From Chitinophaga sp. SYP-B3965 (lineage in GTDB: Bacteria > Bacteroidota > Bacteroidia > Chitinophagales > Chitinophagaceae), in NCBI RefSeq assembly GCF_009647655.1, contig NZ_WJFD01000001.1:2046001-2110000 (forward strand): a stretch of 64,000 bases of DNA, written 5' to 3'. The notes under the pieces are model-generated. The model searched no databases, was not told where the DNA came from, and was given only the letters and a program-made list of their open reading frames with translations. Both the position numbers and the translations under genes were made by a program. The stretch's first letter is position 1. Each line of letters starts with the position of its first letter. Positions 1 through 9,437 of this stretch are shown here, in pieces.

Positions 1-2226
1 CAACAATACAATGTAGTGGTAAGGACCAGTGGCGGCAGATTACAATCCAGCCTCGTACTCAATTACAAAAGAGATAACGGGGGAATTATCAATGCTTATA
101 ACAAACAGTTCAACCTGTTCTATAAAGGTACCTATGACGTAAGAAAATGGCTCGACATTGATTTCGGTGTGAACACTATCGCCGGGAAATCACGAGCCAG
201 CAACAGCAATTTCGCTACCAGCCCTTTTAATGTTTCTCCTTATCAGCAACTGCTGGATGAAAACGGCAAGCGCGTACAGTATGCCAATAAAGACTACAAT
301 ATCTACAATACCCTCATTAACGGAACACCCCAGCTGCAAAGCATGATGGTGAACCATCTGGATGAACTGGGCCGTGATTACCTCACTACCATTCAGCAGA
401 ACACAAGGTATTATGTGAATATGAACTTCAAAATACTGCCGGGTTTAACCTTCAAACCGCAGTTCCAGTATGAGGATAACAATGAAAATACATCCAACTA
501 TTCCGAGGCAGAAAGTTTCATTGTAAGGAACCTGAAGAACCTTTATACCTCCCGTGCCGGCACCGCACCTAATTATACATATACCTCTCTCCTTCCGGCC
601 AACGGTGGCAAACTGGCCACTTCCAATTCAAAAGGTACTTACTGGACTGCCCGCGCACAGGCTGATTACAACAAACAGTTTGGTAAACACATGATCAACC
701 TGATAGCAGGTACAGAATTCAGGGAAACACGTTTACGCGGCACAAGAGGTTTATTGCTGGGATATGATGATCAGCTGCAATCCTCCGCCATGACGAATGT
801 GAACCTTTCCGCATTCTCAGGTGTGTCTGCCACCACATTTTTCAAACCCGGATATAATCCTATCAACGAGTATAACACCAATATCGCCAATGCACTGGCA
901 GTGATCCCTGATGTTACACACCGCTTCGCTTCAGGGTATGCGAATGCAACGTATACATACGACAGGAAGTATAACGTATTCGGTTCCTACCGGAAAGATT
1001 ATGCAGATGTATTTGGACTAGATCCTAAGTTCAGAGGCCGCCCGTTATGGTCTGCCGGCCTTGGATGGAATGTATCCAATGAATCATTTATGGCGGATGT
1101 AAAATGGGTGAATTACCTGAAACTAAGAGCTACCTATGGTGTAACAGGAAACATTAACCTTGGCACCACCAGTTTCCTCACCGCTAATTCCAGCCTGGTA
1201 AATCCCATTACCGGACTGCCTGTGGCCGTTGTTGAAAATCCGGCCAATGATAAATTAAGATGGGAAAGAACAGCCACCACTAACTTCGGGCTGGACTTTA
1301 CTTTACTGAATGACAGGTTAAAAGGATCATTTGATCTCTATCGCAAAAAAGGTACAGACCTCTTTGCCAACAGGAGATTAGACCCCTCCGAAGGATTCAG
1401 CAACCAGGTGATCAACAATGGTGGCTTAATGAATAAAGGCCTGGAATTAAGCCTGGAATACAGCTGGATAAAACCTGGCAGAAAAGATGGTTTAGGCTGG
1501 TCTACCTTGCTGGTGTTCACTAAGAACAAGAACGAGATCACCTATGTGGATGAAGTGGCCGTAACACCCATCGCATTAGCCAGTGGCGGTTATAAAGTAG
1601 GTTATCCCGTAAGAGGTTTATTCTCCTACCAATATAAAGGACTTACCGACGCCGGCCAGCCACAATGGTTAAAAGCAGATGGAACATTAACCACTACTGC
1701 TTTGGTGAACAGTGATCTGAGCGCTGTGATCTATTCCGGTGGACAGGATCCGCGCACAAACATGGCACTCACCAATGAGATCTATTACAAAGGGGTCAGC
1801 CTGAATGTGCTTTTGGTATATTACGGGGGACAGTTCATCCGCGCAAGGGTTCCGGAGATCCAGAACCAACCCACCACCAACCCATTACCGGCTGATGTGT
1901 TGAATAGCTGGTCGCCCGCAAACAAGGATACAGACATTCCCGGATGGGGACAATACATTCCCGTAGCACCTGTTCCCGGAAATCATCTTCGCTATTCAGA
2001 TGCATTTGTACGTGCAGGTGATTTTATCAAAATAAGGAATGCCGTACTCAGTTACAACCTGCCGGAATACCTGGCAGGAAAGATCAGCGCTACCGGTGTA
2101 AGAGTAAGGTTCCAGCTAAATAATCCTAAGGCTTTATGGTTAAAGAATGATGTGAACATAGATCCGGAAACAGGCGGTGTGCCTATCCTTCCGTCTTACG
2201 TATTCGGCATCAGTGTTAATTTCTAA
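1..2226 (+). CDS. SusC/RagA-family TonB-linked outer membrane porin, 5' truncated
   Basis: The reading frame is open from the first base, so the real start lies outside the window; the GTG at 16 is internal. About 741 residues of the C-terminal beta-barrel are present; the signal peptide, carboxypeptidase-like domain and plug are missing. The sequence shows the family barrel pattern: LGWNVSNESFM, a YGVTGNINLG turn, repeated aromatic strands and a C-terminal phenylalanine (FGISVNF). SusC proteins form a TonB-driven channel capped by the SusD lipoprotein and import glycans or peptides. The susD gene starts 12 bases after the stop, so the two are one transcription unit with the redoxin behind them. 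The substrate cannot be read from the sequence. Confidence 0.93.
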   Translation, partial: QQYNVVVRTSGGRLQSSLVLNYKRDNGGIINAYNKQFNLFYKGTYDVRKWLDIDFGVNTIAGKSRASNSNFATSPFNVSPYQQLLDENGKRVQYANKDYNIYNTLINGTPQLQSMMVNHLDELGRDYLTTIQQNTRYYVNMNFKILPGLTFKPQFQYEDNNENTSNYSEAESFIVRNLKNLYTSRAGTAPNYTYTSLLPANGGKLATSNSKGTYWTARAQADYNKQFGKHMINLIAGTEFRETRLRGTRGLLLGYDDQLQSSAMTNVNLSAFSGVSATTFFKPGYNPINEYNTNIANALAVIPDVTHRFASGYANATYTYDRKYNVFGSYRKDYADVFGLDPKFRGRPLWSAGLGWNVSNESFMADVKWVNYLKLRATYGVTGNINLGTTSFLTANSSLVNPITGLPVAVVENPANDKLRWERTATTNFGLDFTLLNDRLKGSFDLYRKKGTDLFANRRLDPSEGFSNQVINNGGLMNKGLELSLEYSWIKPGRKDGLGWSTLLVFTKNKNEITYVDEVAVTPIALASGGYKVGYPVRGLFSYQYKGLTDAGQPQWLKADGTLTTTALVNSDLSAVIYSGGQDPRTNMALTNEIYYKGVSLNVLLVYYGGQFIRARVPEIQNQPTTNPLPADVLNSWSPANKDTDIPGWGQYIPVAPVPGNHLRYSDAFVRAGDFIKIRNAVLSYNLPEYLAGKISATGVRVRFQLNNPKALWLKNDVNIDPETGGVPILPSYVFGISVNF

Positions 2227-2237
2227 AAAGAACGAAC

Positions 2238-3629
2238 ATGCAAAAGATAATATATAGTTTGGTATTAGGAAGTTTAATACTCCTGCTCCCGGCCTGCAAT
2301 AAATTTACAGACATTACACCCAAAGGAAAGAACATACTCAACCGGGTGTCTGACCTGGATATCCTGCTGAATTATAATTTTGTTACAGACGTTTTCAGAT
2401 TTGAAGATGCAAACGCCCTGACAGACGTATATCCTTACGTTACCAATATTCCCAATCTCCTCAGTGCTACATCTAAAGGGCTGCAATTTGCATTGCTCAC
2501 TTATGATGCATCGATAGACAGGGTTACACTGGCCGCTACGGATGCAAAATACGAGCAGTTATATGCCATCATCAATAATGTGGCCAACATTGTACTCACC
2601 AATGCAGATAAGGCCAGTGGGGACAGGATGAAAGCAGATCAGTTGAAAGCAGAAGCCTATATCCTGCGTGCTTATCTGCATTACATCCTCGTGAACATTT
2701 ACGCCAAAGCCTACGATCCGGCCACAGCGGCTACTGATGGCGGCATCCCTTATGTGATGGACAATGATATCACCACCCCCAATAAAAAGAACACAGTAGC
2801 AGAAGTATATACCAACCTGCTCGCAGACATAGACGCCGCATTTCAATTAAATGCCCTCCCCGATAAACCGGTCAACAATATGCGCATAGGAAAAGGATTC
2901 GCCTATGCCGTGAAAGCAAACGTACTTTTATCCATGCGCAATTATCCAGGCGCATTGGAAGCAGCAGAAGCCAGCCTGGCTATCAGCAGCTCGCTGGCAG
3001 ACTACCGGAAATTCCTGAAAAGCCAGGGTGGTGTAGTAACCGGCGCTACCTATGCAGCCGCAGAGAATTTATTCTATGCTTCTTATGCACAGGCTGGCCC
3101 TGTATTGCAATCCCCCACAATGGAAGTAATGGCGGATGCATATGAACCGGGAAGCATTATCAGAGACTCCGCTGCTATCTATATTGCCAATCCCATTTCA
3201 GCATTACCCGGAAGCAAAATATGGTACACCACCACCATCTCTTTTGGGATCAATACAGGCGGGCTCACCACCAGCGACATGTATCTCGTAAAAGCAGAAA
3301 GCCTGGCCCGCACACAAAAAGTACCGGACGCTATGACCGTTATAAACTACATCAGGGAAAGAAGGGTTGCTCCTTATATCCCGGTAGCCGCTGCAACAGA
3401 AGCACAGGCCATGACATATATCATGAGAACGGCCAGAACAGAACACCTCTACACCTACAAGAATTTCATGGACATCAAAAGATGGAACGCAGAAGGAACA
3501 TATAAGCAAACACTCAAAAGAACGATAAGTGGAAAAACCTACGAGCTGAAACCGGAATCTCCATTATGGATCTTCCCTTTCCCGCAAAGTGCCACCGCTT
3601 ATAATACCAATCTGACACAGAACTACTGA
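2238..3629 (+). CDS. SusD/RagB-family nutrient-binding lipoprotein
   Basis: A 463-residue protein with a lipoprotein signal ending in LLLPAC (Cys20 is the predicted lipidated residue), then the SusD pattern: an N-terminal SusD-like half with helices such as QLKAEAYILRAYLHYILVNIYA, and a C-terminal RagB half with YLVKAESLARTQ, VINYIRERR and EHLYTYKNFMDIKRW. It is shorter than many SusD proteins (500-550 residues) but complete. It should sit on the cell surface as the lid of the SusC channel encoded just upstream and bind the substrate. The next gene starts 5 bases after the stop. Confidence 0.93.
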   Translation: MQKIIYSLVLGSLILLLPACNKFTDITPKGKNILNRVSDLDILLNYNFVTDVFRFEDANALTDVYPYVTNIPNLLSATSKGLQFALLTYDASIDRVTLAATDAKYEQLYAIINNVANIVLTNADKASGDRMKADQLKAEAYILRAYLHYILVNIYAKAYDPATAATDGGIPYVMDNDITTPNKKNTVAEVYTNLLADIDAAFQLNALPDKPVNNMRIGKGFAYAVKANVLLSMRNYPGALEAAEASLAISSSLADYRKFLKSQGGVVTGATYAAAENLFYASYAQAGPVLQSPTMEVMADAYEPGSIIRDSAAIYIANPISALPGSKIWYTTTISFGINTGGLTTSDMYLVKAESLARTQKVPDAMTVINYIRERRVAPYIPVAAATEAQAMTYIMRTARTEHLYTYKNFMDIKRWNAEGTYKQTLKRTISGKTYELKPESPLWIFPFPQSATAYNTNLTQNY

Positions 3630-3634
3630 TCATC

Positions 3635-5626
3635 ATGAGAAAGATATTTTTATCATCGTTGCTGTTGCTTTCTGCAACCAGCTTTGCACAATCCGTCATC
3701 AAAGGGCATCTCAAACAGATGAAACCCGGCACCTGGATCTACAGCCAATGGTACGACACAGAACATATGGCCTTCGGGCCAGAGGGGTTTGATTCTGTGC
3801 AAAGCACGAAAGATGGCTTTACCATTTCACTACCTCTCAAAGAAGGCGGAGGCAATGGAAGGGTCATTTTCATTGGCAGAAAAAGCGGCCCGGGCAAGGG
3901 CATGTTCGTGTATGCAGACAAAGGACAGATCACCCTCACCGGCAATGATTCTACCTTCAACGGTATTGAAATAGGCGGGAGTTTATTTGCCAGGGAACTC
4001 AATGAATTCCATCACCTGATAAAGGATCAAACCCCGGACTCACTAAAAAAAGCCCTTAGCCTGCAATGGATAGATGCACATCCCAATAGCCCCATATCGG
4101 TTTTCATCATGTACAATATATATGAACCCCTATACGGTAAACTCACTATTGATGAACAGGAAACCATCCTGAACAAACTGCAACCCGGCGCCCTTAAAAA
4201 CAAGATAGCCGAAGCCATGAGGTTCTCCATCCGCACGGAAAGGCTCACCGGCATTGGCAAAACAGCGCCGGACTTTACTCAGAACGACACACTCGGAAAA
4301 CCCGTATCACTGAAGGATTTCAGGGGGAAATATGTGTTGGTGGATTTCTGGGCCAGCTGGTGTGCACCCTGCCGCCGTGAAAACCCCAATGTAGTAAAAG
4401 CATTCAACCAGTATAAAGACAAAGGCTTTACCGTCCTCGGCGTATCACTGGACCAGGCAGGTAAAAAAGACGCCTGGCTAAAAGCCATCCATGATGATGG
4501 ACTCACCTGGACGCACGTAAGTGATCTCAAATACTGGAACAATGCCGTGGCCAAACTATACGATGTAAAAGCGGTACCCGTTAATTTCCTGGTAGGCCCG
4601 GATGGCAGCATCCTTGCTAAAAATTTAAGAGGAGATGCGCTGCATAAAAAACTCGCAGAGCTGCTACAACATCAACCATTCTCACTCTCTGGTACTGTTA
4701 AAGGAAAAGACACCGGCCGGATGTACCTCATTGCCACTGATATGTACGAACACAAAATAGTGGACTCCGTACCCATCCTGAATGGGAAGTTTGAATTTAA
4801 AGGAACCATGCCACATCCGCTCATGGCCTTCATCGCAGAAGGAAGATCCCCTGCATCAACAGAAGACCCCAACAGTGTTTCCTTCTTCCTCGATCCCGGT
4901 AATACAGTTGCCACCCTGCAATACGGTAATTTTAAGAACGTAACATTAACAGGTGCTACAACACAAACTGAATTAAAAGAACTGAAACAAATAGATCTGG
5001 CATACGTTCAGGCACATCCGGATTCCTATGCCGCTATTTTTTTACTGCGCAGCAAAACAGCCGATAAAGAAAAACTCTTCCAGGCCTTCTCTCCCGCTGT
5101 ACAGCAAAGCGGGTTCGGACAGTCTATCAAATATGCTATAGACATATTAAAGCTGGGTCTGCCGGGATCAAAAGCAACAGACTTCAGCGCCATGGATATC
5201 AACGGTACACCTCTTAAACTCGCTGATCATAAAGGCAAATACGTATTGCTGGATTTCTGGGCCAGCTGGTGTGTTCCCTGCCGGGCCGGTAATCCCCACC
5301 TCCTTTCCTTATATGCTCAATACAAAAGCAAAGGTTTAGAGATCATTGGTATTTCTGACGATGACCGGAATCCGGATGCCTGGCACAAAGCAGTGGAGAA
5401 AGATGGCATCGGTGTATGGAAACATGTGCTGCGGGGCCTCGACATGAAAAAGGTAATGGCGGGAGATATCAATCTCAGGAACCACAAACTGGAGATCAGT
5501 AATAGTAAATACGGCGTTACCGCATTACCTACTAAAGTATTGATAGACCCCTCCGGTAATATCATTGGAAGATACGGCAGTGACGAAGCCGCATTGGATA
5601 AAAAACTGGCCGAAGTAATGCCATAA
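3635..5626 (+). CDS. Exported double thioredoxin/TlpA-like protein with two DUF4369 domains
   Basis: A 663-residue protein with signal peptide MRKIFLSSLLLLSATSFAQ. It is an internal tandem duplication: DUF4369-like beta domain (about 22-130), helical spacer, TlpA/AhpC-like redoxin (about 205-345) with WASWCAPC (Cys243/Cys246) and a cis-proline site AVPVNFLV; then a second DUF4369-like part (about 348-450), spacer, and a second redoxin (about 505-663) with WASWCVPC (Cys546/Cys549) and ALPTKVLID. Both CxxC centres are intact, so it should act as a periplasmic thiol-disulfide reductase with two active sites. Family members normally carry one module of about 370 residues. It follows susD by 5 bases and a strong terminator comes after it. 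Its client is unknown; redoxins placed behind SusCD pairs are common in this lineage. Confidence 0.88.
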   Translation: MRKIFLSSLLLLSATSFAQSVIKGHLKQMKPGTWIYSQWYDTEHMAFGPEGFDSVQSTKDGFTISLPLKEGGGNGRVIFIGRKSGPGKGMFVYADKGQITLTGNDSTFNGIEIGGSLFARELNEFHHLIKDQTPDSLKKALSLQWIDAHPNSPISVFIMYNIYEPLYGKLTIDEQETILNKLQPGALKNKIAEAMRFSIRTERLTGIGKTAPDFTQNDTLGKPVSLKDFRGKYVLVDFWASWCAPCRRENPNVVKAFNQYKDKGFTVLGVSLDQAGKKDAWLKAIHDDGLTWTHVSDLKYWNNAVAKLYDVKAVPVNFLVGPDGSILAKNLRGDALHKKLAELLQHQPFSLSGTVKGKDTGRMYLIATDMYEHKIVDSVPILNGKFEFKGTMPHPLMAFIAEGRSPASTEDPNSVSFFLDPGNTVATLQYGNFKNVTLTGATTQTELKELKQIDLAYVQAHPDSYAAIFLLRSKTADKEKLFQAFSPAVQQSGFGQSIKYAIDILKLGLPGSKATDFSAMDINGTPLKLADHKGKYVLLDFWASWCVPCRAGNPHLLSLYAQYKSKGLEIIGISDDDRNPDAWHKAVEKDGIGVWKHVLRGLDMKKVMAGDINLRNHKLEISNSKYGVTALPTKVLIDPSGNIIGRYGSDEAALDKKLAEVMP

Positions 5627-5630
5627 AAAA

Positions 5631-5658
5631 AGGCAGACCGTAATGGTCTGCCTTTTTT
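5631..5658. terminator. Bidirectional intrinsic terminator
   Basis: A 9-bp perfect stem, AGGCAGACC (5631-5639) and GGTCTGCCT (5645-5653), with loop GTAAT. It is followed by T6 on the plus strand and preceded by A7, which gives a U-tract on the minus strand. It separates the convergent redoxin and receptor genes. Confidence 0.9.
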
Positions 5659-5660
5659 CT

Positions 5661-8072
5661 TTAGAACTTATAAGCCGCACTCGCCACAAAATTCGTTGGC
5701 TTCTGCGGGTTGATAGACCAATACCCCGTATAATAAGTTTCGTTGGTAATGTTATTTACATTCACAGACAGTCTGAATTTCTTTGCATTATAGAACACCG
5801 ATCCGTTCAGTAATGCATAAGATGGCAGATCAAAATTACCAGTAGCACTGTTATCGATCACCCTGTAAGTGCTCCCATAGTTTCCACCAAGGCCAAGACC
5901 AAAGTTCTTCAACGCACCATGCATGAATTTATACGTTGCCCAGATATTAGCGAGGTTATGAGGTCCTTCGCCACCGGGGCTTCTGCCCACTTCAGAATAA
6001 AAATCACCAGGAGTACCTTCTATTACTTTGATCTGGTTGTAGCTATAACCAGCGATCAGGTTAAGCCCGGGGCAGAGAGTGGCATTGATATCAAACTCAA
6101 ATCCTTTGCTGCGTACAGCGCCACCCTGGCGGGAATTATTCATATTACCAACTTCAGGGATCACCCTGTCGCTCACTTTAATGTTATATACAGAAACAGT
6201 AGACTGTAATTTACCGTCTAACAAATTCGCTTTCACACCACCTTCCCATTGATTGGCATGTTCCGGCTTAAATGTCCTGAACTCACCTGTCGGCTCACCA
6301 TCCTGATCATACAAGATGGCCGGGGACACGTTGACGAACGCATTCATATAGTTTGCGAAGATGGATACCTTATCCAGGATAGGTTGATACACCACGCCAA
6401 ATTTAGGAGACAGTGCGAATTGCGAGAAATTGGCCGTTACATCTTCCTTTGCACCTTTCGTATCGAAATAATCAGCCCTTAAGCTCACCATCACCATTAA
6501 ACCCGGTGTCACGTTGAGTACGTTGGAAAAATAAGCGCTATAGATACCGTTTTTATTTTCGGTAGGTACTGATCCCGAAGAAGCTAACAGCGTATCAATA
6601 GAATAACGATTTAAAGGCACAGGATCAGGATACGGCTCAAAGGCGGCGATATCACCCTGTGGTGAAACCAATCTTCCGGTTAACCATCCTGAACCTTTGT
6701 CAACAACTTTACGGTGCATATAATCCAGCCCCACCAATAAGCGGTTCCGCATGTTACCGATCTTGAAATCGCCATTGAAATTCTGTTGAATATCTATCGT
6801 CGTGGTGGTATTATCTTCTCTATGGAAGTCCTGGCCAAACCAATTGTCACTCACGCCATCATCCCATATATAAGTATAGATCCCGTCGGACTTTACTGCT
6901 CCGTAAGAAACCACTGTTTGGGAACTCCACTGCTTAGATAATTTATACAGCATTTGCCCTTGCACATTTGTGCGGGGATTTTTGATGGTGATATCATTGC
7001 TGGTGAAAGACAGTTTATTATTGAGGTTCAGTTCATCAACCGTTTTAAAAGTAAGCTCGCTTGCCCTGTCTGAATGGAAAAATACCGGTGGCGCAGCTCT
7101 CTTCTCCTGCAGCACTTCCGCCATCAGGTTAAATGTGAGCCTGTCGTTCACTTCATAAACAAAGGAAGGTGCTATGTAAAAAGATTTCTTATTGCCCGCA
7201 TCCTGGAAACTGCCTTCTGTATGTAAAGCAGCATTCACACGCATCGCGATCTTCTTTGTTTTACTCAAAGGGGTATTCACATCTACGGTTAATCTGTGCA
7301 GATCAAAACTCCCGATATTATAGGCCACTTCACCACCAAAATCATAGTAAGGCTTTTTGGTGATGGTATTGATAACACCGCCATAACCGTAAAAGCTGCC
7401 GCCGAACAATGTGCCGGAAGGGCCTTTCAATACCTGGATCTCTTCTACGCTCGCAGGGTCCAGGTTACCACTGGTTAAACCGGGTAAACCATTGATCAGG
7501 TTAGGTTGTGCATCAAAACCCCTCAACGCAAAATAAGATCCGCCATCACCAGCTCTGCCTGTAGATTCCCATGTTCTTACAATGCCCGGAACATTCCGCA
7601 ACGCATCATCATAACTGGTGATCCCCTGTTGCTTCATGAGTTCCGAAGAAACAGAATTATATACCTGTGGATTCTCCAGGTTCTTCAATGGCAATTTTGC
7701 CACACTCTTCGTTTCCCTGCCAGAAGCCTTGTCAGACACAACTACTTCCTGCAATTGGGCAGCATTCGCGTTCAGCACAAAGTCAGCTGTCACTGTTTGC
7801 CCGGCTGCAACAGTTACCGTTTGGTCCTGGGAAGCAGCAGCAACAGCAGATATCTTTAAAGTCCAGCTACCTGGCTTTACATTTTTAATGAGGTATTCCC
7901 CTTTCTCATTACTGATAGCGCCTTTATTGGAACGATCTACCCGCACCGTGATATAAGCACCAGGCTGACCATCACTCGTAGTGACTTTACCCTTAATGGT
8001 ACCAGTTTGTGCAAATAATGTGGTAATAGAGAACAGTAATGTGATAAGAGAGAGTAGTATCCTTTTATTCAT
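5661..8072 (-). CDS. TonB-dependent siderophore-type receptor
   Basis: 803 residues from the ATG at 8072, chosen because it begins a clear signal peptide (MNKRILLSLITLLFSITTLFAQ); the frame stays open 258 bases upstream but that stretch is low-complexity and unlike a protein N-terminus. Domains in order: carboxypeptidase-regulatory-like beta sandwich (about 22-105, GTIKGKVTTSDGQPGAYITV), plug (about 120-250, with DALRNVPGIV, FALRGFDAQPNLINGLPG and VEEIQVLKGPSGTLFG), and a 22-strand barrel ending in NFVASAAYKF. The plug pattern matches the FecA/FhuA/FhuE siderophore group rather than SusC, and no SusD follows. It probably imports ferric siderophores. I saw no convincing Fur box upstream. Confidence 0.9.
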   Translation of the reverse strand: MNKRILLSLITLLFSITTLFAQTGTIKGKVTTSDGQPGAYITVRVDRSNKGAISNEKGEYLIKNVKPGSWTLKISAVAAASQDQTVTVAAGQTVTADFVLNANAAQLQEVVVSDKASGRETKSVAKLPLKNLENPQVYNSVSSELMKQQGITSYDDALRNVPGIVRTWESTGRAGDGGSYFALRGFDAQPNLINGLPGLTSGNLDPASVEEIQVLKGPSGTLFGGSFYGYGGVINTITKKPYYDFGGEVAYNIGSFDLHRLTVDVNTPLSKTKKIAMRVNAALHTEGSFQDAGNKKSFYIAPSFVYEVNDRLTFNLMAEVLQEKRAAPPVFFHSDRASELTFKTVDELNLNNKLSFTSNDITIKNPRTNVQGQMLYKLSKQWSSQTVVSYGAVKSDGIYTYIWDDGVSDNWFGQDFHREDNTTTTIDIQQNFNGDFKIGNMRNRLLVGLDYMHRKVVDKGSGWLTGRLVSPQGDIAAFEPYPDPVPLNRYSIDTLLASSGSVPTENKNGIYSAYFSNVLNVTPGLMVMVSLRADYFDTKGAKEDVTANFSQFALSPKFGVVYQPILDKVSIFANYMNAFVNVSPAILYDQDGEPTGEFRTFKPEHANQWEGGVKANLLDGKLQSTVSVYNIKVSDRVIPEVGNMNNSRQGGAVRSKGFEFDINATLCPGLNLIAGYSYNQIKVIEGTPGDFYSEVGRSPGGEGPHNLANIWATYKFMHGALKNFGLGLGGNYGSTYRVIDNSATGNFDLPSYALLNGSVFYNAKKFRLSVNVNNITNETYYTGYWSINPQKPTNFVASAAYKF

Positions 8073-8222
8073 CTTAAGAACTATTTGAGCGGCAAAGTTC
8101 CGCCGACGAAAAAGGAACCGTTTACGCAATCGGGAATTTCTTTGATCATAAAGGGAAAAAAGAGGGCAACATGACGAAAGCATGACAAGAATCCATATAT
8201 AAGAACCCAAAAAACGCCCCCT

Positions 8223-8244
8223 CAGCTGCGCAGCAGCGCAGCTG
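8223..8244. repeat. Perfect 9-bp hairpin
   Basis: CAGCTGCGC (8223-8231), loop AGCA, GCGCAGCTG (8236-8244). No T-run follows on the plus strand. On the minus strand it lies in the possible 5' leader of the TonB receptor gene and is followed by GAGGGGGCGTTTTTTGGG, so it could act as a terminator or attenuator in that direction. Role unproven. Confidence 0.55.
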
Positions 8245-8282
8245 TCTTCAGAAAACAAATCTCTCAAAAAAGAAAAAAAACC

Positions 8283-8303
8283 TCCGCCCTTTGCTGCGCG
8301 GCA
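8283..8303 (+). repeat. 21-bp dispersed repeat, copy 1
   Basis: Starts TCCGCCCTTTGC and ends TGCGCGGCA, directly after an A-rich tract. The exact reverse complement occurs at 39643-39663, where the A-rich flank is on the matching side. Two 21-base exact matches 31 kb apart in unrelated intergenic DNA point to a dispersed intergenic element. Confidence 0.65.
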
Positions 8304-8382
8304 AACCCCTTCCCCCCATTTTGGACACAACTACAAGGGATATGGCTACTTTAATATCCCCAATCCGCAGCACCTTTGCCAT

Positions 8383-9426
8383 ATGATACAATCAAAAGGA
8401 TACGCCGCCCAAACGGCCGAAACAAACCTCGCTCCCTGGAACTTCGAACGCCGCGAGCCAGGAGCACACGATGTACTAATAGACATCCTCTTCTGTGGCG
8501 TCTGCCACTCCGACCTCCATGCCATCAAAAACGACTGGTTCCCCGGGATCTTCCCCATGGTCCCCGGTCACGAGATCGTAGGCAGGATCAGCCAGACAGG
8601 CGCTCACGTCAAAAAATTCAAAACCGGAGACCTCGTAGGTGTCACAGTAATGGTAGACGCCTGCATGGAATGCGAGAACTGCCAGAACCACCAGGAACAA
8701 TTCTGCTCGGTAAGCCCCGTACAGACATACAACAACCTCGGAAAAGATGGCCTCCCCACCTACGGCGGTTACTCAAACAACATTGTGGTACGGGAAGAAT
8801 TCGTACTAAACGTTTCCGAAAAACTCCCCCTGGCTGGCGTAGCTCCATTATTATGTGCCGGCATAACCACTTATTCCCCCCTACGCAACTGGAAAGTAGG
8901 CAAAGGACATAAACTGGCAGTAGTAGGCCTCGGCGGTTTAGGCCACATGGCTGTAAAGTTCGGCGTAGCTTTTGGCGCAGAAGTCACCATCCTGAGCACA
9001 TCTGAATCCAAAAGAGAAGATGCCCAATCCCTCGGTGCCCATCATTTCGTAGTCACCAAAGATCCCGAACAGCTAAATAAAGTGAAATCCTCCTTCGATT
9101 TCATCCTGGACACAGTTTCCGCACCACATGATATCAACGGCTATCTCTCCTTGTTAAAAACAAACGGCGTGCACATTTGCGTAGGCGCACCCGCAGAACC
9201 TTATGTGATCCCGCCATTTGGCATCATAGCAGGAAACAAAGTAATAGCCGGTTCCGGTGTGGGAGGATTAGCCCAGCTCCAGGAAATGCTGGATTATTGC
9301 GCGGAGAACAACATCGTTTCCGATGTGGAGATCATTGATATTAAGAACGTCCAGGTTGCCTTTGAACGGATGCTGAAAGGAGACGTACGTTACCGCTTCG
9401 TCATCGATATGGCCACAATTGATTAA
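8383..9426 (+). CDS. Zinc-dependent NAD(P) alcohol dehydrogenase, cinnamyl-alcohol-dehydrogenase type
   Basis: A 347-residue medium-chain dehydrogenase. Visible features: catalytic zinc ligands Cys41 (GVCHSD), His63 (PGHE) and Cys158 (LLCAG); structural zinc cluster Cys94, Cys97, Cys100, Cys108; Rossmann loop GLGGLGH at 182-188. This pattern is typical of the CAD/YahK group, which reduces aldehydes to alcohols, usually with NADPH. The length is normal for the family and there is no signal peptide, so it is cytoplasmic. The AraC-type gene behind it starts 11 bases after the stop and may be cotranscribed and regulate it. The physiological aldehyde is not known. Confidence 0.93.
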   Translation: MIQSKGYAAQTAETNLAPWNFERREPGAHDVLIDILFCGVCHSDLHAIKNDWFPGIFPMVPGHEIVGRISQTGAHVKKFKTGDLVGVTVMVDACMECENCQNHQEQFCSVSPVQTYNNLGKDGLPTYGGYSNNIVVREEFVLNVSEKLPLAGVAPLLCAGITTYSPLRNWKVGKGHKLAVVGLGGLGHMAVKFGVAFGAEVTILSTSESKREDAQSLGAHHFVVTKDPEQLNKVKSSFDFILDTVSAPHDINGYLSLLKTNGVHICVGAPAEPYVIPPFGIIAGNKVIAGSGVGGLAQLQEMLDYCAENNIVSDVEIIDIKNVQVAFERMLKGDVRYRFVIDMATID

Positions 9427-9437
9427 ATTTGAAAGAC

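Larger units (their letters stand above)
8073..8382. other. 310-bp divergent intergenic region
   Basis: Lies between the receptor gene (leftward) and the alcohol dehydrogenase gene (rightward). It holds a GC-rich hairpin at 8223-8244, an A-rich tract (8266-8280) and one copy of a 21-bp sequence found again in inverted orientation at 39643-39663. No convincing promoter consensus or small gene was recognised. Confidence 0.6.

Noticed and set aside
3221..3505. Histidine-rich frame within susD
   Set aside because: It overlaps the well-supported SusD coding frame and has no independent support.
5919..7956. Several plus-strand open frames opposite the siderophore receptor
   Set aside because: They are antisense shadows of the barrel-coding sequence, with no start signals or known domains.
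8073..8330. N-terminal extension of the siderophore receptor by 86 residues
   Set aside because: The frame is open but the extension is cysteine- and arginine-rich and unlike a signal sequence; the ATG at 8072 gives a clean signal peptide.
8073..8382. Fur box for the siderophore receptor gene
   Set aside because: I looked for GATAATGATAATC-like sequences and saw no convincing match.
8376..8912. Arginine/proline-rich open frame overlapping the alcohol dehydrogenase gene
   Set aside because: It is a shifted-frame shadow of a strongly supported enzyme gene and has no protein-like composition.
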